Positions 17,127-25,566 of a stretch of DNA of 54,430 nt are shown here, piece by piece. The number at the start of each line of letters is the position of its first letter. The stretch's first letter is position 1. The notes beneath the pieces were generated by a model. That model did not search any database. It saw only the letters and a list, made by a program, of their open reading frames with translations, and was not told the DNA's origin. The position numbers and the translations under genes are program-made. Source of the DNA: Mangrovibacterium sp047972415 (lineage in GTDB: Bacteria > Bacteroidota > Bacteroidia > Bacteroidales > Prolixibacteraceae). The stretch is taken from positions 1 through 54,430 of the forward strand of contig JBKEAN010000076.1 in assembly GCA_047972415.1 (NCBI GenBank), given 5' to 3'.

Positions 17127-18839
17127 ATGACATTTGAAGAGACGGGTTTAAAACCCGAACTGCTGAGCGCTATTTCAGAAATGGGCTTTCAGCAACCGAC
17201 TCCTATTCAGGAGAAAACAATTCCACACCTTATTCAGAACGACAACGACTTGGTGGCATTGGCACAAACCGGTACCGGTAAAACGGCTGCTTTTGGTTTG
17301 CCCTTGTTGCACAATGTTGACTTGAATAGCCGGGCTGTTCAGGCCTTGGTATTGTGTCCTACTCGCGAGCTGTGTTTGCAGATTTCGCGCGATCTGGAGA
17401 GCTTCTCGAAATACCTGAAAGGATTTCGTAACATTGCCGTTTACGGAGGTGCCGATATTAGCAAGCAAATTCGCGAATTGCGGGCTGGCGGCCAGATTGT
17501 AGTTGGTACACCGGGCCGTGTAAACGATTTGCTCCGCCGCAAAGTACTCGATGTGAGCCAAATTCGTTGGTTGGTGCTCGACGAGGCCGACGAAATGTTG
17601 ACCATGGGTTTCAAAGAAGAAATGGACGCCATTCTGGCAAACACGCCTTCCGAAAAACAAACCTTGCTTTTTTCGGCCACCATGCCGACCGAAATTACCG
17701 AAATGTCGGGCAAATACCTGCACAACCCCGAAGAGCTTTCGGTAGGCAAACGCAACCAAGGTTCGGACAATGTTCAGCACCACTATTACCTGGTTCATGC
17801 CAAAGATAAATACGCCACACTGAAACGGATTGCCGACAACTATCCAAATTGTTATGCCATTGTGTTTTGCCGTACCCGCCAGGAAACGCGCGAAGTGGCC
17901 GAACAGTTTATGGCCGACGGCTACAATGCCGATGCCCTGCACGGCGACTTATCGCAGGCGCAACGCGACCAGGTGATGAGCCGGTTCCGCAGCAAAAACC
18001 TGCAAATGCTGGTAGCTACCGATGTGGCAGCCCGCGGTTTGGACGTAAACGAACTGACCCACGTTATCAACTATAGCTTGCCCGACGATCCCGAAGTGTA
18101 TATCCACCGGAGCGGCCGTACCGGTCGTGCCGGGAAAAGTGGTATTTCGGTTTCGATTGTACACATGCGCGAAACCGGTAAATTGCGCCAGATTGAGCAT
18201 TTTTCGCACAAACGTTTCGACCGCAAAAGCGTACCTGGTGGCGAAGAAATTTGCGAAGTCCAATTGATGCACCTTATTGATAAAGTGGTTCAAACTGAAG
18301 TTGATGACTCACGCATCGACCCGTATATGGAGGCGATTAAAGATAAATTTGGAGGGCTGAACAGCGATGAGATACTGAAACGTTTTGTCTCGGTTGAATT
18401 TAACCGATTCCTCGACTACTACAAAAATGCGCCCGATTTGAACGTGAAAGAAAAAGAGCCAAAAGGGCGCGAAATGCGCGATTCGCGCGGAAATCGCGGG
18501 GGCGATCGGGTTAATTTTTCACGGATGTTTATCAATGCCGGTAAAAAGCAAAACCTTAACGCGTCGCGTTTACTGGGGCTGATTAATGACAACCTGCACA
18601 AAAAGAATATCGAAATCGGGAAAATTGATATTCAACGAAAATTCTCGTTCTTCGAGATTGACAGCCGTTTCGAAAGCGAATTGATAAATGCAATGAGCCG
18701 GGTTGTGGTGGACGGCGTGAGCCTGAAAGTAGACCGGGTGAGTGGTGAAGGTCCTGGCGGTTTTCAACGTACCCGTGGACGCAAAACCGATTTTCAAAAC
18801 CCCGGAAATTACCGTAAGCCGCGCGAACGTAAGTATTAG
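17127..18839 (+). CDS. DEAD-box ATP-dependent RNA helicase with DbpA-type RNA-binding domain
   Basis: A 570-residue RNA helicase of the DeaD/CsdA kind, likely acting in ribosome assembly and RNA turnover. In order: Q motif FQQPTPIQ (21-28), Walker A AQTGTGKT (46-53), PTRELCLQ, GTPGR, DEAD at 152-155, SATMP, ARGLDV and HRSGRTGRAGKSG. The C-terminal MFINAGKKQNLNASRLLGLI resembles the DbpA RNA-binding fold. The tail is basic and Gly/Arg-rich. I choose ATG 17127 because the preceding open frame overlaps the promoter and its residues do not look like helicase sequence. The leader of about 105 bases could allow cold-shock control, which is inference. Confidence 0.92.
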   Translation: MTFEETGLKPELLSAISEMGFQQPTPIQEKTIPHLIQNDNDLVALAQTGTGKTAAFGLPLLHNVDLNSRAVQALVLCPTRELCLQISRDLESFSKYLKGFRNIAVYGGADISKQIRELRAGGQIVVGTPGRVNDLLRRKVLDVSQIRWLVLDEADEMLTMGFKEEMDAILANTPSEKQTLLFSATMPTEITEMSGKYLHNPEELSVGKRNQGSDNVQHHYYLVHAKDKYATLKRIADNYPNCYAIVFCRTRQETREVAEQFMADGYNADALHGDLSQAQRDQVMSRFRSKNLQMLVATDVAARGLDVNELTHVINYSLPDDPEVYIHRSGRTGRAGKSGISVSIVHMRETGKLRQIEHFSHKRFDRKSVPGGEEICEVQLMHLIDKVVQTEVDDSRIDPYMEAIKDKFGGLNSDEILKRFVSVEFNRFLDYYKNAPDLNVKEKEPKGREMRDSRGNRGGDRVNFSRMFINAGKKQNLNASRLLGLINDNLHKKNIEIGKIDIQRKFSFFEIDSRFESELINAMSRVVVDGVSLKVDRVSGEGPGGFQRTRGRKTDFQNPGNYRKPRERKY

Positions 18840-18857
18840 ACCAGTTTTTAAACATAT

Positions 18858-18895
18858 AAACAGCCATCGAAAAAAAAATCGTTGGCTGTTTTTTT
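18858..18895 (+). terminator. Terminator after the helicase gene
   Basis: CAGCCATCGA and TCGTTGGCTG pair with one mismatch around an A-rich loop and are followed by a run of seven Ts. It begins about 20 bp after the helicase stop. Confidence 0.8.
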
Positions 18896-18897
18896 GT

Positions 18898-18931
18898 ACA
18901 AAAAAACCGGTCAGTTTATGCCGACCGGTTT
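18898..18931 (-). terminator. Terminator for the convergent 83-aa gene
   Basis: AAACCGGTC (18904-18912) and GACCGGTTT (18923-18931) form a perfect 9-bp stem. On the minus strand it is followed by a run of Ts (the A-run at 18900-18906), fitting an intrinsic terminator for the gene ending at 18962. Confidence 0.8.
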
Positions 18932-18961
18932 AAACAAAAACTAAAAATGTTTAATGTCGAA

Positions 18962-19213
18962 TTAATGTACCTCGTTTAATAGCTGTTCTGCACGTTCCAA
19001 TATTTGTGTGTCGTCCAACAAAACAATTCCTCCATTTGGTCCCGGCTCCACATGTATACCAACCGAGCGCCCGCGGTCGTAATTTGCCCCTCCAAAATAA
19101 TTCCTGATGGTTTCTTCGTTGGTACCAAATTCGTCTGCTAGTTGGTGAATACAGCCGTCAGGTAGACTGTCTTTGATTTTACGAAGCTCGTTGAAGGTGA
19201 TTTTTCTCTCCAT
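18962..19213 (-). CDS. Small conserved-looking protein with possible helix-turn-helix
   Basis: An 83-residue protein starting MERKITFNELRKIKDSLPDG. The stretch IHQLADEFGTNEETIRNYFG (about 22-41) looks like a helix-turn-helix in which TNEETIRNYFGG would be the recognition helix. A short domain follows with HVEPGPNGGIVLLDD and a C-terminal helix ILERAEQLLNEV. It has its own terminator and a 230-bp AT-rich upstream region, so it is a single-gene unit. I do not recognise a named family. A DNA-binding role is inferred only from the pattern. Confidence 0.7.
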   Translation of the reverse strand: MERKITFNELRKIKDSLPDGCIHQLADEFGTNEETIRNYFGGANYDRGRSVGIHVEPGPNGGIVLLDDTQILERAEQLLNEVH

Positions 19214-19445
19214 GGCAGTAAAATTTATAAGATTAGAAATACAGATTAACTCCTATAAATTTAGAATTAATAATTAAATAATCTTATCTGTTTTTGTTTT
19301 ATTTGGCTAATGCTTGACCGGAAAAATGAATTTTTTTTGGGAATGTAACCTTTTTAAACGGCCTGTACTCGTGGTGTGGCGTGGCTTTTAGGCCGGGAAA
19401 GGAGGAGGCGGGAGACGAAAATGTTAAAAAACATTTTAACGTTTT

Positions 19446-22406
19446 TTAATAGCTTCGGGTGACGGTTGAGAGGCTGTCGTAAATTGACTGCAACATGGCC
19501 GGACGAATATTTAGTTGAGTTAGCTTGGTGTTGTTCCGGGAGGGGAAAACACGGTTGCACAAGAAAACAAAGAGGATTTTTGTATTTGGATCCATCCAAA
19601 CCATTGTTCCGGTGTAGCCAGTGTGCCCGAAACTTTCAGGGCTGGCATCAACTGCCGGATAGGCATTTTCCAAGCTTTTACTGTTTTGCAGGTAGGGTTT
19701 ATCGAAGCCCAGGCCTCTGCGGTTATCGTTTTTTTGGTATTGTACCCGGGTAAATTCGGCGAGCGCTGCCGAGTCGAGGTATTGCACCCCGCCGTAATGC
19801 CCGTTCTGAAGGTACATTTGCATCAATTTGGCCAGGTCGTTGGCATTGGCAAAAATGCCGGCATTGCCGCTCACACCACCCATCATGCTGGCGCTTTCAT
19901 CGTGTACATAGCCCCGTAACAGCTCGTGCCGGAACAGTTGGTCGTCCTCGGTAGGTACAATTTGCCGTTCGGGGAAATGCAGGTAAGCATTGAACCCAAT
20001 GTTTGACGCACCAAGCGGGCGATAGAAGGTTTCCTGTAAATAACTTTCGAAATCGAGGTGGGTTAGCTCGGCAATGATTTTTGGAAAAATAAGAAAACCT
20101 AAATCGGAATAAGTGTATTTCGCTTTCGGCAACAGCGGTGCATCACGTATTTCATCAAATATGTGGTCTATGTTTTCGCGGTTCATATACAAGTTCGAAG
20201 CAACCCGAATGGAAAACTGTTCATCGGGACTATCGCGAAAAATAGCAGTTCTCAGGTTCCCGTTTGCTTTCAACTCGTTTTGCCAGAAGGGTATCCATGG
20301 TTTAAATCGTGCCTGGTGGGCCAACACTTCCCGACTGGTCAGTTTCTCTTTGGCAGTTCCGCGGAAAGGTGGCCAGTAAAACGAAAAAGGCAGATCGAGG
20401 TTGAATTGTTTGTCGCCGTATAATTTGATGAGGGCGGGGAGTGGCGCGGTAATTTTTGTAACCGAAGCAATGTCGTACAGGTTTTCTTCTTCCACCGGTT
20501 CTTGCTGGTCGTAGGTATGGTAACCGTACGATTTGGAAAGAATAACCTTGCCGCCAACGCCAACCAACACTTGGCAGCCGGGAAAAGCGCCGCGCCTGAC
20601 ACCCAGGTTGGCAATGCTGTCAATCCGTTGTTCCAGGTAGGCCGAGTTGATGCCGGCTTCTTCGGCAACCGTATATTTTAAGCGGTCAATTTTACGAAGT
20701 TCAATCCCATCATTCAACCTGAAATAGGCATTTACCTGAACGGGCAAACTGCCATTTACCTCAATTGCCCCCAAAATAGCCTGGGCAGCCAGTTCTTCGG
20801 TAATCTGATTTTCCTGATAGGTCAGAATCAGGCCGTGAGCCGTTTCAATCCCCTTCAGTTTATCCAGTGCATAGGCGTTCCCGAATACCGAAACAATCAG
20901 CTTTTTCGATTTCATTTTTTGGATGAAATCGCTCATGACCAATGTGGTTCCGTAGTTTCTCGCAGGGCCCAGGTTAAGATCGTGAATGCCGCAAACCACC
21001 AGATTGTACGGTTTTAGTTGGTTTATTAAACGGGCCAACTCGTCGGGGCTGGCTTCTTTTTTCAGGTTGAAAAAATCGGCTTTCTGGTAACGCGAAACCA
21101 TTTTCTGGAAAGCTGAAGGATTTGATTTTCCGATCGAAACCACGGCTATTTTCAGCGTATCGAGCCGTTGCAAGGGCATTAGTTGGTCGCGGTTTATCAG
21201 GCAGGTCAGCGATTGCTCGTGCAACAGGCGGCGGGTGAGTTTGTAGTTTGCGTTGTTTAAATCAGCCGAAAGCCCCACCGGATCGGTCAATTTTTGCTTG
21301 TCGAGCCCCATCCATTTTTTCAGGGCCAGCACTTTGCGGCAATGGCGGTCAATTTCGTCCCGGCTCAATTGTCCCCGTTGCACGGCCTTTTCAACTTCGG
21401 CAATGGCTAATTTTAAGTCGGGAACAATTTCCAGCATATCGTTGCCGGCTTTCAGCGCCAGCACGGCCGCTTCTCCCGATTTGTATAACTTAGTGACTCC
21501 GTGCATATTCATGGCATCGGTAAAAATCAACCCTTCAAACCCATATTCCTTTATCAGCTTTTCGCTGATAATCTTGGGCGATAAAGTAGCCGGCAATTTG
21601 GTGTTTGGTTCGAGGGCAGGAACCTGTATGTGCGCGGTCATCACACCGCCAATCCCTGCATCAATCAGTTTTTTAAACGGGTACATATCCAGCGATTCCA
21701 ACCGACTGATGTTATGTTGAATAACAGGAAGCCCCAAGTGCGAATCGACATTGGTATCGCCGTGCCCGGGAAAATGTTTGGCAACGGCCAGCAATCCGGC
21801 ATCCTGCATCCCTTTGGCATAAAACCAGGCCTTTTGTGCCACCTTATCGGGGTTTTCGCCGAAGCTGCGGTAGTTGATGACTGGGTTGTTCGGGTTGTTG
21901 TTTACATCGCTAACCGGGGCAAAGTTAACATGCACCCCCAGCTGGCGGAACTGTTGGCCTATTTCGTAGCCCATGCGGTAAATCAAGCTGTCGTCCCGGA
22001 TAGCACCCAAGGCCATCTGTACCGGGTAACGGGGCGAATCTTTCAGTCGAAATGCCGGTCCCCACTCGCCATCAATAGCAATCAGCAACGGGATTTTGCT
22101 GGCTTGCTGAAACTGATTGCACATTCGCACCTGGTTGTTTGGTGTCCCCTGCATAAAAATAACCCCGCCAACCTCGTAGTTCCGGATATCAGCAAGCACG
22201 GCATCGGGCGTTTTCCCGTCCTCGCTGTAGGCTTGAACGATAAAAAGCTGGCCTATTTTTTGACTCAGGCTCAGTTGGTTTAAGGTGCTATCGACCCAGG
22301 AATCGTGCAAGTAATTCAGAAATTGAGGTTTCTGCTGAGCAGGTAAATGGTTGATTGTAAAAAGACAAGCCAGGCTTAGTGCCCAAGCTTTGAGGTGCTG
22401 TCCCAT
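19446..22406 (-). CDS. Exported GH3 beta-N-acetylglucosaminidase fused to a beta-lactamase-type serine hydrolase
   Basis: A 986-residue two-enzyme protein with a signal peptide (about 1-24, ending LPAQQ). The GH3 domain (about 35-375) has the NagZ-type motif KHFPGHGDTNVDSHLGLP at 210-227, with the catalytic His-Asp dyad region. FTDAMNMHG follows with Asp297 as likely nucleophile. A GH3 C-terminal domain comes next (about 390-560). The last domain (about 580-986) is a penicillin-binding/beta-lactamase fold. It has SVTK at 648-651, YSD at 766-768 and a late GHTGYTGT box. Together it should cut GlcNAc from peptidoglycan fragments in the periplasm, with a peptidase or esterase activity attached. 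It is divergent from a NamZ-like gene. Confidence 0.92.
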   Translation of the reverse strand: MGQHLKAWALSLACLFTINHLPAQQKPQFLNYLHDSWVDSTLNQLSLSQKIGQLFIVQAYSEDGKTPDAVLADIRNYEVGGVIFMQGTPNNQVRMCNQFQQASKIPLLIAIDGEWGPAFRLKDSPRYPVQMALGAIRDDSLIYRMGYEIGQQFRQLGVHVNFAPVSDVNNNPNNPVINYRSFGENPDKVAQKAWFYAKGMQDAGLLAVAKHFPGHGDTNVDSHLGLPVIQHNISRLESLDMYPFKKLIDAGIGGVMTAHIQVPALEPNTKLPATLSPKIISEKLIKEYGFEGLIFTDAMNMHGVTKLYKSGEAAVLALKAGNDMLEIVPDLKLAIAEVEKAVQRGQLSRDEIDRHCRKVLALKKWMGLDKQKLTDPVGLSADLNNANYKLTRRLLHEQSLTCLINRDQLMPLQRLDTLKIAVVSIGKSNPSAFQKMVSRYQKADFFNLKKEASPDELARLINQLKPYNLVVCGIHDLNLGPARNYGTTLVMSDFIQKMKSKKLIVSVFGNAYALDKLKGIETAHGLILTYQENQITEELAAQAILGAIEVNGSLPVQVNAYFRLNDGIELRKIDRLKYTVAEEAGINSAYLEQRIDSIANLGVRRGAFPGCQVLVGVGGKVILSKSYGYHTYDQQEPVEEENLYDIASVTKITAPLPALIKLYGDKQFNLDLPFSFYWPPFRGTAKEKLTSREVLAHQARFKPWIPFWQNELKANGNLRTAIFRDSPDEQFSIRVASNLYMNRENIDHIFDEIRDAPLLPKAKYTYSDLGFLIFPKIIAELTHLDFESYLQETFYRPLGASNIGFNAYLHFPERQIVPTEDDQLFRHELLRGYVHDESASMMGGVSGNAGIFANANDLAKLMQMYLQNGHYGGVQYLDSAALAEFTRVQYQKNDNRRGLGFDKPYLQNSKSLENAYPAVDASPESFGHTGYTGTMVWMDPNTKILFVFLCNRVFPSRNNTKLTQLNIRPAMLQSIYDSLSTVTRSY

Positions 22407-22441
22407 AGTTCTTTGTTTTCGCTCCCTAAAATTACAAAAAC

Positions 22442-22449
22442 TATATTTG
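22442..22449 (+). promoter_or_regulatory. -7 promoter element of the namZ-like/symporter operon
   Basis: TATATTTG matches TAnnTTTG 65 bp before ATG 22514. The nearest upstream TTTG (22412-22415) is 26 bp away, longer than usual, so the -33 element is uncertain. Confidence 0.4.
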
Positions 22450-22513
22450 ACTCGCAGGTATTCGGGTGATTTAATCTTGAATTGTTACATTCGTCATTCA
22501 AAAGTTGAAGAAT

Positions 22514-23668
22514 ATGAGAATCTTGTTTAGCGTACTTGTTTTCCTTTTGCTCTCTTGGCCAGTTTGGGCCGAAGGCCTGCGTTGCGGGGCTGAGCGGACC
22601 GAGCTGTACCTGCCCGGGCTGAACGGTAAAAATGTGGGCCTGGTGGTTAACCAAAGCTCGCAGGTGGGGCAGCTGCACCTGCTCGATTTTTTGCTGGAAA
22701 AGCAAGTGCGTGTCCGGAAAGTGTTTTGTCCCGAGCATGGTTTCCGGGGCGATGCCGACGCTGGGGAACTACTGAAAGATGAAAAAGATACCCGGACTGG
22801 CTTGCCAGTGATTTCGCTTTACGGAAAAAATAAAAAGCCGACCGGACAGCAGTTAAAAGGCCTGGACGTGCTGGTTTTTGATATTCAGGATGTGGGTATT
22901 CGTTTTTTTACCTACCTCAGCACCCTTCATTATGTAATGGAAGCGGCGGCCGAATACCAGGTTGATGTGTTGGTTTTGGACAGGCCAAACCCGAACGGCG
23001 ATTACGTGGCCGGGCCGGTGCTGGAGCCTGCATTTCGTTCGTTTGTAGGGATGCACCCTATTCCGGTGGTGCACGGCTGCACCTTGGGCGAAATGGCCCG
23101 AATGATTAACGGCGAGCGTTGGCTGAAAGATAGCCTAAACTGCAAACTTACCGTTGTTCCGGTTGCAGGGTACACGCATCAAATGCGTTATTCGTTACCG
23201 GTGAAACCATCGCCCAATTTGCCCAACGACCTTTCGGTTCGGCTGTACCCGTCACTTTGTTTTTTTGAAGCTACGCAGGCGAGCATTGGGCGCGGCACCC
23301 GGTTCCCGTTTCAGGTTGTTGGCTATCCAGGCCCGGAAATGGGGAATTTTCAGTTTACACCTGTAAGTATTCAGGGAATGGCCAAAGAACCCAAGCACGA
23401 GGGGGAAACCTGCTATGGTGTTGATTTGCGTAGCTGTACGGGCAATGAGTACTTCAACCTAAATTTGTTTTTGGATTACTATCGTAAATTTGAACGTGAA
23501 GCTGATTTTTTAGACCGGCCCCAATGGTTTAATTTACTGGCCGGTACAGATAGTGTGCTAAAGCTGATTAGGCAGGGAGCCGACTGGCCTGCCCTGGAAG
23601 CTTCGTGGCAGCCCGCTTTGGAACAGTACAAAAACAGGCGTAAAAACTACCTGCTTTACGCCGAATAG
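22514..23668 (+). CDS. DUF1343/NamZ-like exo-beta-N-acetylmuramidase
   Basis: A 384-residue exported protein with signal peptide MRILFSVLVFLLLSWPVWAE. The DUF1343 family includes NamZ, which releases MurNAc from the non-reducing end of peptidoglycan chains. Family features visible are GKNVGLVVNQSSQV, VFCPEHGFRGDADAGE, LVFDIQDVGIRFFTYLSTLH, DRPNPNGDYVAGPVL and PSPNLPNDLSVRLYPSLCFFE. I choose ATG 22514 over a TTG three codons earlier. It is divergent from the GH3 gene and 11 bp before a symporter. The three would cut cell-wall sugar chains and import a released sugar. Confidence 0.88.
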   Translation: MRILFSVLVFLLLSWPVWAEGLRCGAERTELYLPGLNGKNVGLVVNQSSQVGQLHLLDFLLEKQVRVRKVFCPEHGFRGDADAGELLKDEKDTRTGLPVISLYGKNKKPTGQQLKGLDVLVFDIQDVGIRFFTYLSTLHYVMEAAAEYQVDVLVLDRPNPNGDYVAGPVLEPAFRSFVGMHPIPVVHGCTLGEMARMINGERWLKDSLNCKLTVVPVAGYTHQMRYSLPVKPSPNLPNDLSVRLYPSLCFFEATQASIGRGTRFPFQVVGYPGPEMGNFQFTPVSIQGMAKEPKHEGETCYGVDLRSCTGNEYFNLNLFLDYYRKFEREADFLDRPQWFNLLAGTDSVLKLIRQGADWPALEASWQPALEQYKNRRKNYLLYAE

Positions 23669-23679
23669 CCGCAACCAGA

Positions 23680-25119
23680 ATGAGCCCTACACATGTCTTT
23701 ATTATTATTTCGGCCTATTTTTCGCTGCTGATGCTGATTGCATGGTTAACCGGGCGCAAGGCCGACAGCATGAGCTTTTTTACGGGCAACCAAGCTTCGC
23801 CCTGGTATTTGGTAGCTTACGGCATGTTGGGCGCTTCGCTTTCGGGTGTTACCTTTATTTCGGTGCCGGGCGAAGTGGCTAATTCGGGTTTCTCGTACAT
23901 GCAGTTTGTGTTTGGCAATTTAGTGGGCTATTGGCTTATTGCCTTTTTGTTGCTGCCGTTTTACTACCGGTTGAGGTTGATTTCGATTTATTCGTTTCTC
24001 GAAGAAAGGCTGGGTTTTTACAGCCTCAAAACGGCATCGTTTTTCTTTCTTTTGTCAAAACTTATAGGCGCGGCGTTTCGCCTGTATTTGGTTGCCTTGG
24101 TGCTGCAACTGGCTTTTTTCGATGCTTTTGGTTTGCCCTTTGCCGTTTCGGTTTCGGTCAGCATTCTGCTTATTTGGTTGTACACTTACCGTGCTGGTAT
24201 TAAAACCATTGTGTGGACAGATACCCTTCAAACCACCTTCCTGGTTTTAGCGGTTTTGTTTACCATATACGAAATCAGTTCGCAGTTGGACCTGACGGTT
24301 TCTGAATTGGCGCAAAGCGTAACGCAAAGTGAGCAAAGCCGCATTTTTGTGTGGGATTGGCGCTCGCCTTCGTTTTTTGCAAAGCAATTTTTGGCTGGCA
24401 TTTTTATGACCCTGGTAATAAACGGAATGGATCAAGACATTATGCAAAAAAACCTGACTTGTAAAAACCTGCCCCAGGCCCGTAAAAATATGCTCGTGTT
24501 CAGTGCCTTGTTTGTGGTGGTGGTATTTTTATTTTTGAGTTTGGGCGAAATGCTGTATCAGTATGCCGATCTGAGGCAAATTGTATTGCCCGAAAAATCG
24601 GATCAGGTTTACCCGTTTCTGGCACTCAATTACCTGGGGTTTTGGGTGGCCGGTGCTTTTTTGATTGGTATCACTGCAGCTGCTTTCTCAAGTGCCGATT
24701 CGGCATTGACGGCTATGACCACTTCATTTTGTATTGATTTTTTGGGGCTCGAAAAGAAAAAAGGAGTGCAACAACAACAGATACGGAAATGGGTTCATTT
24801 GGGTTTTTCGCTGTTGCTGTTGTTGGTTATCCTTCTGTTTAAAGCATTGAACAACGAGAGTGTGGTGGTGGCTGTTTTTAAAGCAGCCGGATACACTTAT
24901 GGCCCCATTTTGGGTTTGTTCCTGTATGCGTTTTTTGTACGCAAACCGCTCGCCGACCGCTGGGTGCCTGTGGTAGCGCTGTTGGCCCCTGTTGTAAGCT
25001 GGTTGCTTTCAACCTACTCGGAGCAATTGCTGGGTGGTTATAAATTTGGGTTCGAACTGTTGATTGTGAATGGCTTGCTAACTTTTGCCGGTTTGGTTTT
25101 GCTCATCCGGCACCGTTGA
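23680..25119 (+). CDS. Sodium:solute symporter (SSS family)
   Basis: A 479-residue inner-membrane protein with 13 or so helices. Early GMLGASLSGVTFISVPGEVAN and later GITAAAFSSADSALTAMTTSF are typical of sodium:solute symporters, the latter holding Ser residues of the sodium site. It begins 11 bp after the NamZ-like gene, so it is probably co-transcribed. The likely cargo is MurNAc, GlcNAc or a small muropeptide, inferred only from its neighbours. Confidence 0.88.
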   Translation: MSPTHVFIIISAYFSLLMLIAWLTGRKADSMSFFTGNQASPWYLVAYGMLGASLSGVTFISVPGEVANSGFSYMQFVFGNLVGYWLIAFLLLPFYYRLRLISIYSFLEERLGFYSLKTASFFFLLSKLIGAAFRLYLVALVLQLAFFDAFGLPFAVSVSVSILLIWLYTYRAGIKTIVWTDTLQTTFLVLAVLFTIYEISSQLDLTVSELAQSVTQSEQSRIFVWDWRSPSFFAKQFLAGIFMTLVINGMDQDIMQKNLTCKNLPQARKNMLVFSALFVVVVFLFLSLGEMLYQYADLRQIVLPEKSDQVYPFLALNYLGFWVAGAFLIGITAAAFSSADSALTAMTTSFCIDFLGLEKKKGVQQQQIRKWVHLGFSLLLLLVILLFKALNNESVVVAVFKAAGYTYGPILGLFLYAFFVRKPLADRWVPVVALLAPVVSWLLSTYSEQLLGGYKFGFELLIVNGLLTFAGLVLLIRHR

Positions 25120-25191
25120 AAAACAACTCGCGTATGACAAGTTCCGGCGGGAAACCGGCGAAACCCGAATCAGATTTACAGAAGATGAATT

Positions 25192-25452
25192 TCACTCCTT
25201 TTCTTCGGGCTTGCGCTTGAGCGGAAAGAGTTTTCGCCCTGCAAACTGCCCTCCAAAAAACGCTGCAATCAGAATCGGATAGGTATAAAGTGCAAACCCA
25301 ATCTCGCTGTAAAGGCGTAGAAAAATAACCGCAGGAATTGGCAAATGAATATACAAAAACCACTTGAACGAGTACTTTCGCTCGCGGGCACGCAACGCGC
25401 CAAACGGCAAGTTGATGATAAACACGAGTAAGGCGACAAGGGCAATTTTCAT
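25192..25452 (-). CDS. Small membrane protein of unknown function
   Basis: An 86-residue protein with three hydrophobic stretches (ALVALLVFIINLPFGAL, FLYIHLPIPAVIFLRLY, LYTYPILIAAFFGGQFAG) and a charged tail KRKPEEKE. Positive charges between segments fit a real inner-membrane protein. It stands alone between the convergent symporter gene and the acyl-CoA synthetase gene. I do not recognise a family name. Confidence 0.65.
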   Translation of the reverse strand: MKIALVALLVFIINLPFGALRARERKYSFKWFLYIHLPIPAVIFLRLYSEIGFALYTYPILIAAFFGGQFAGRKLFPLKRKPEEKE

Positions 25453-25566
25453 CCGTAAATAATATGTTTTTTAATTGCCTGATGGAACTCACATATTGCT
25501 GTAAATTATTTTCATTTCGTGTTTATGTTCGGAGCAACATGTTCGTTTCATTGACGTGTTTGAGCA

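Noticed and set aside
17127..18839. Defence-type helicase
   Set aside because: Motifs and the DbpA-like C-terminal domain show a standard housekeeping DEAD-box RNA helicase; neighbours are housekeeping genes.
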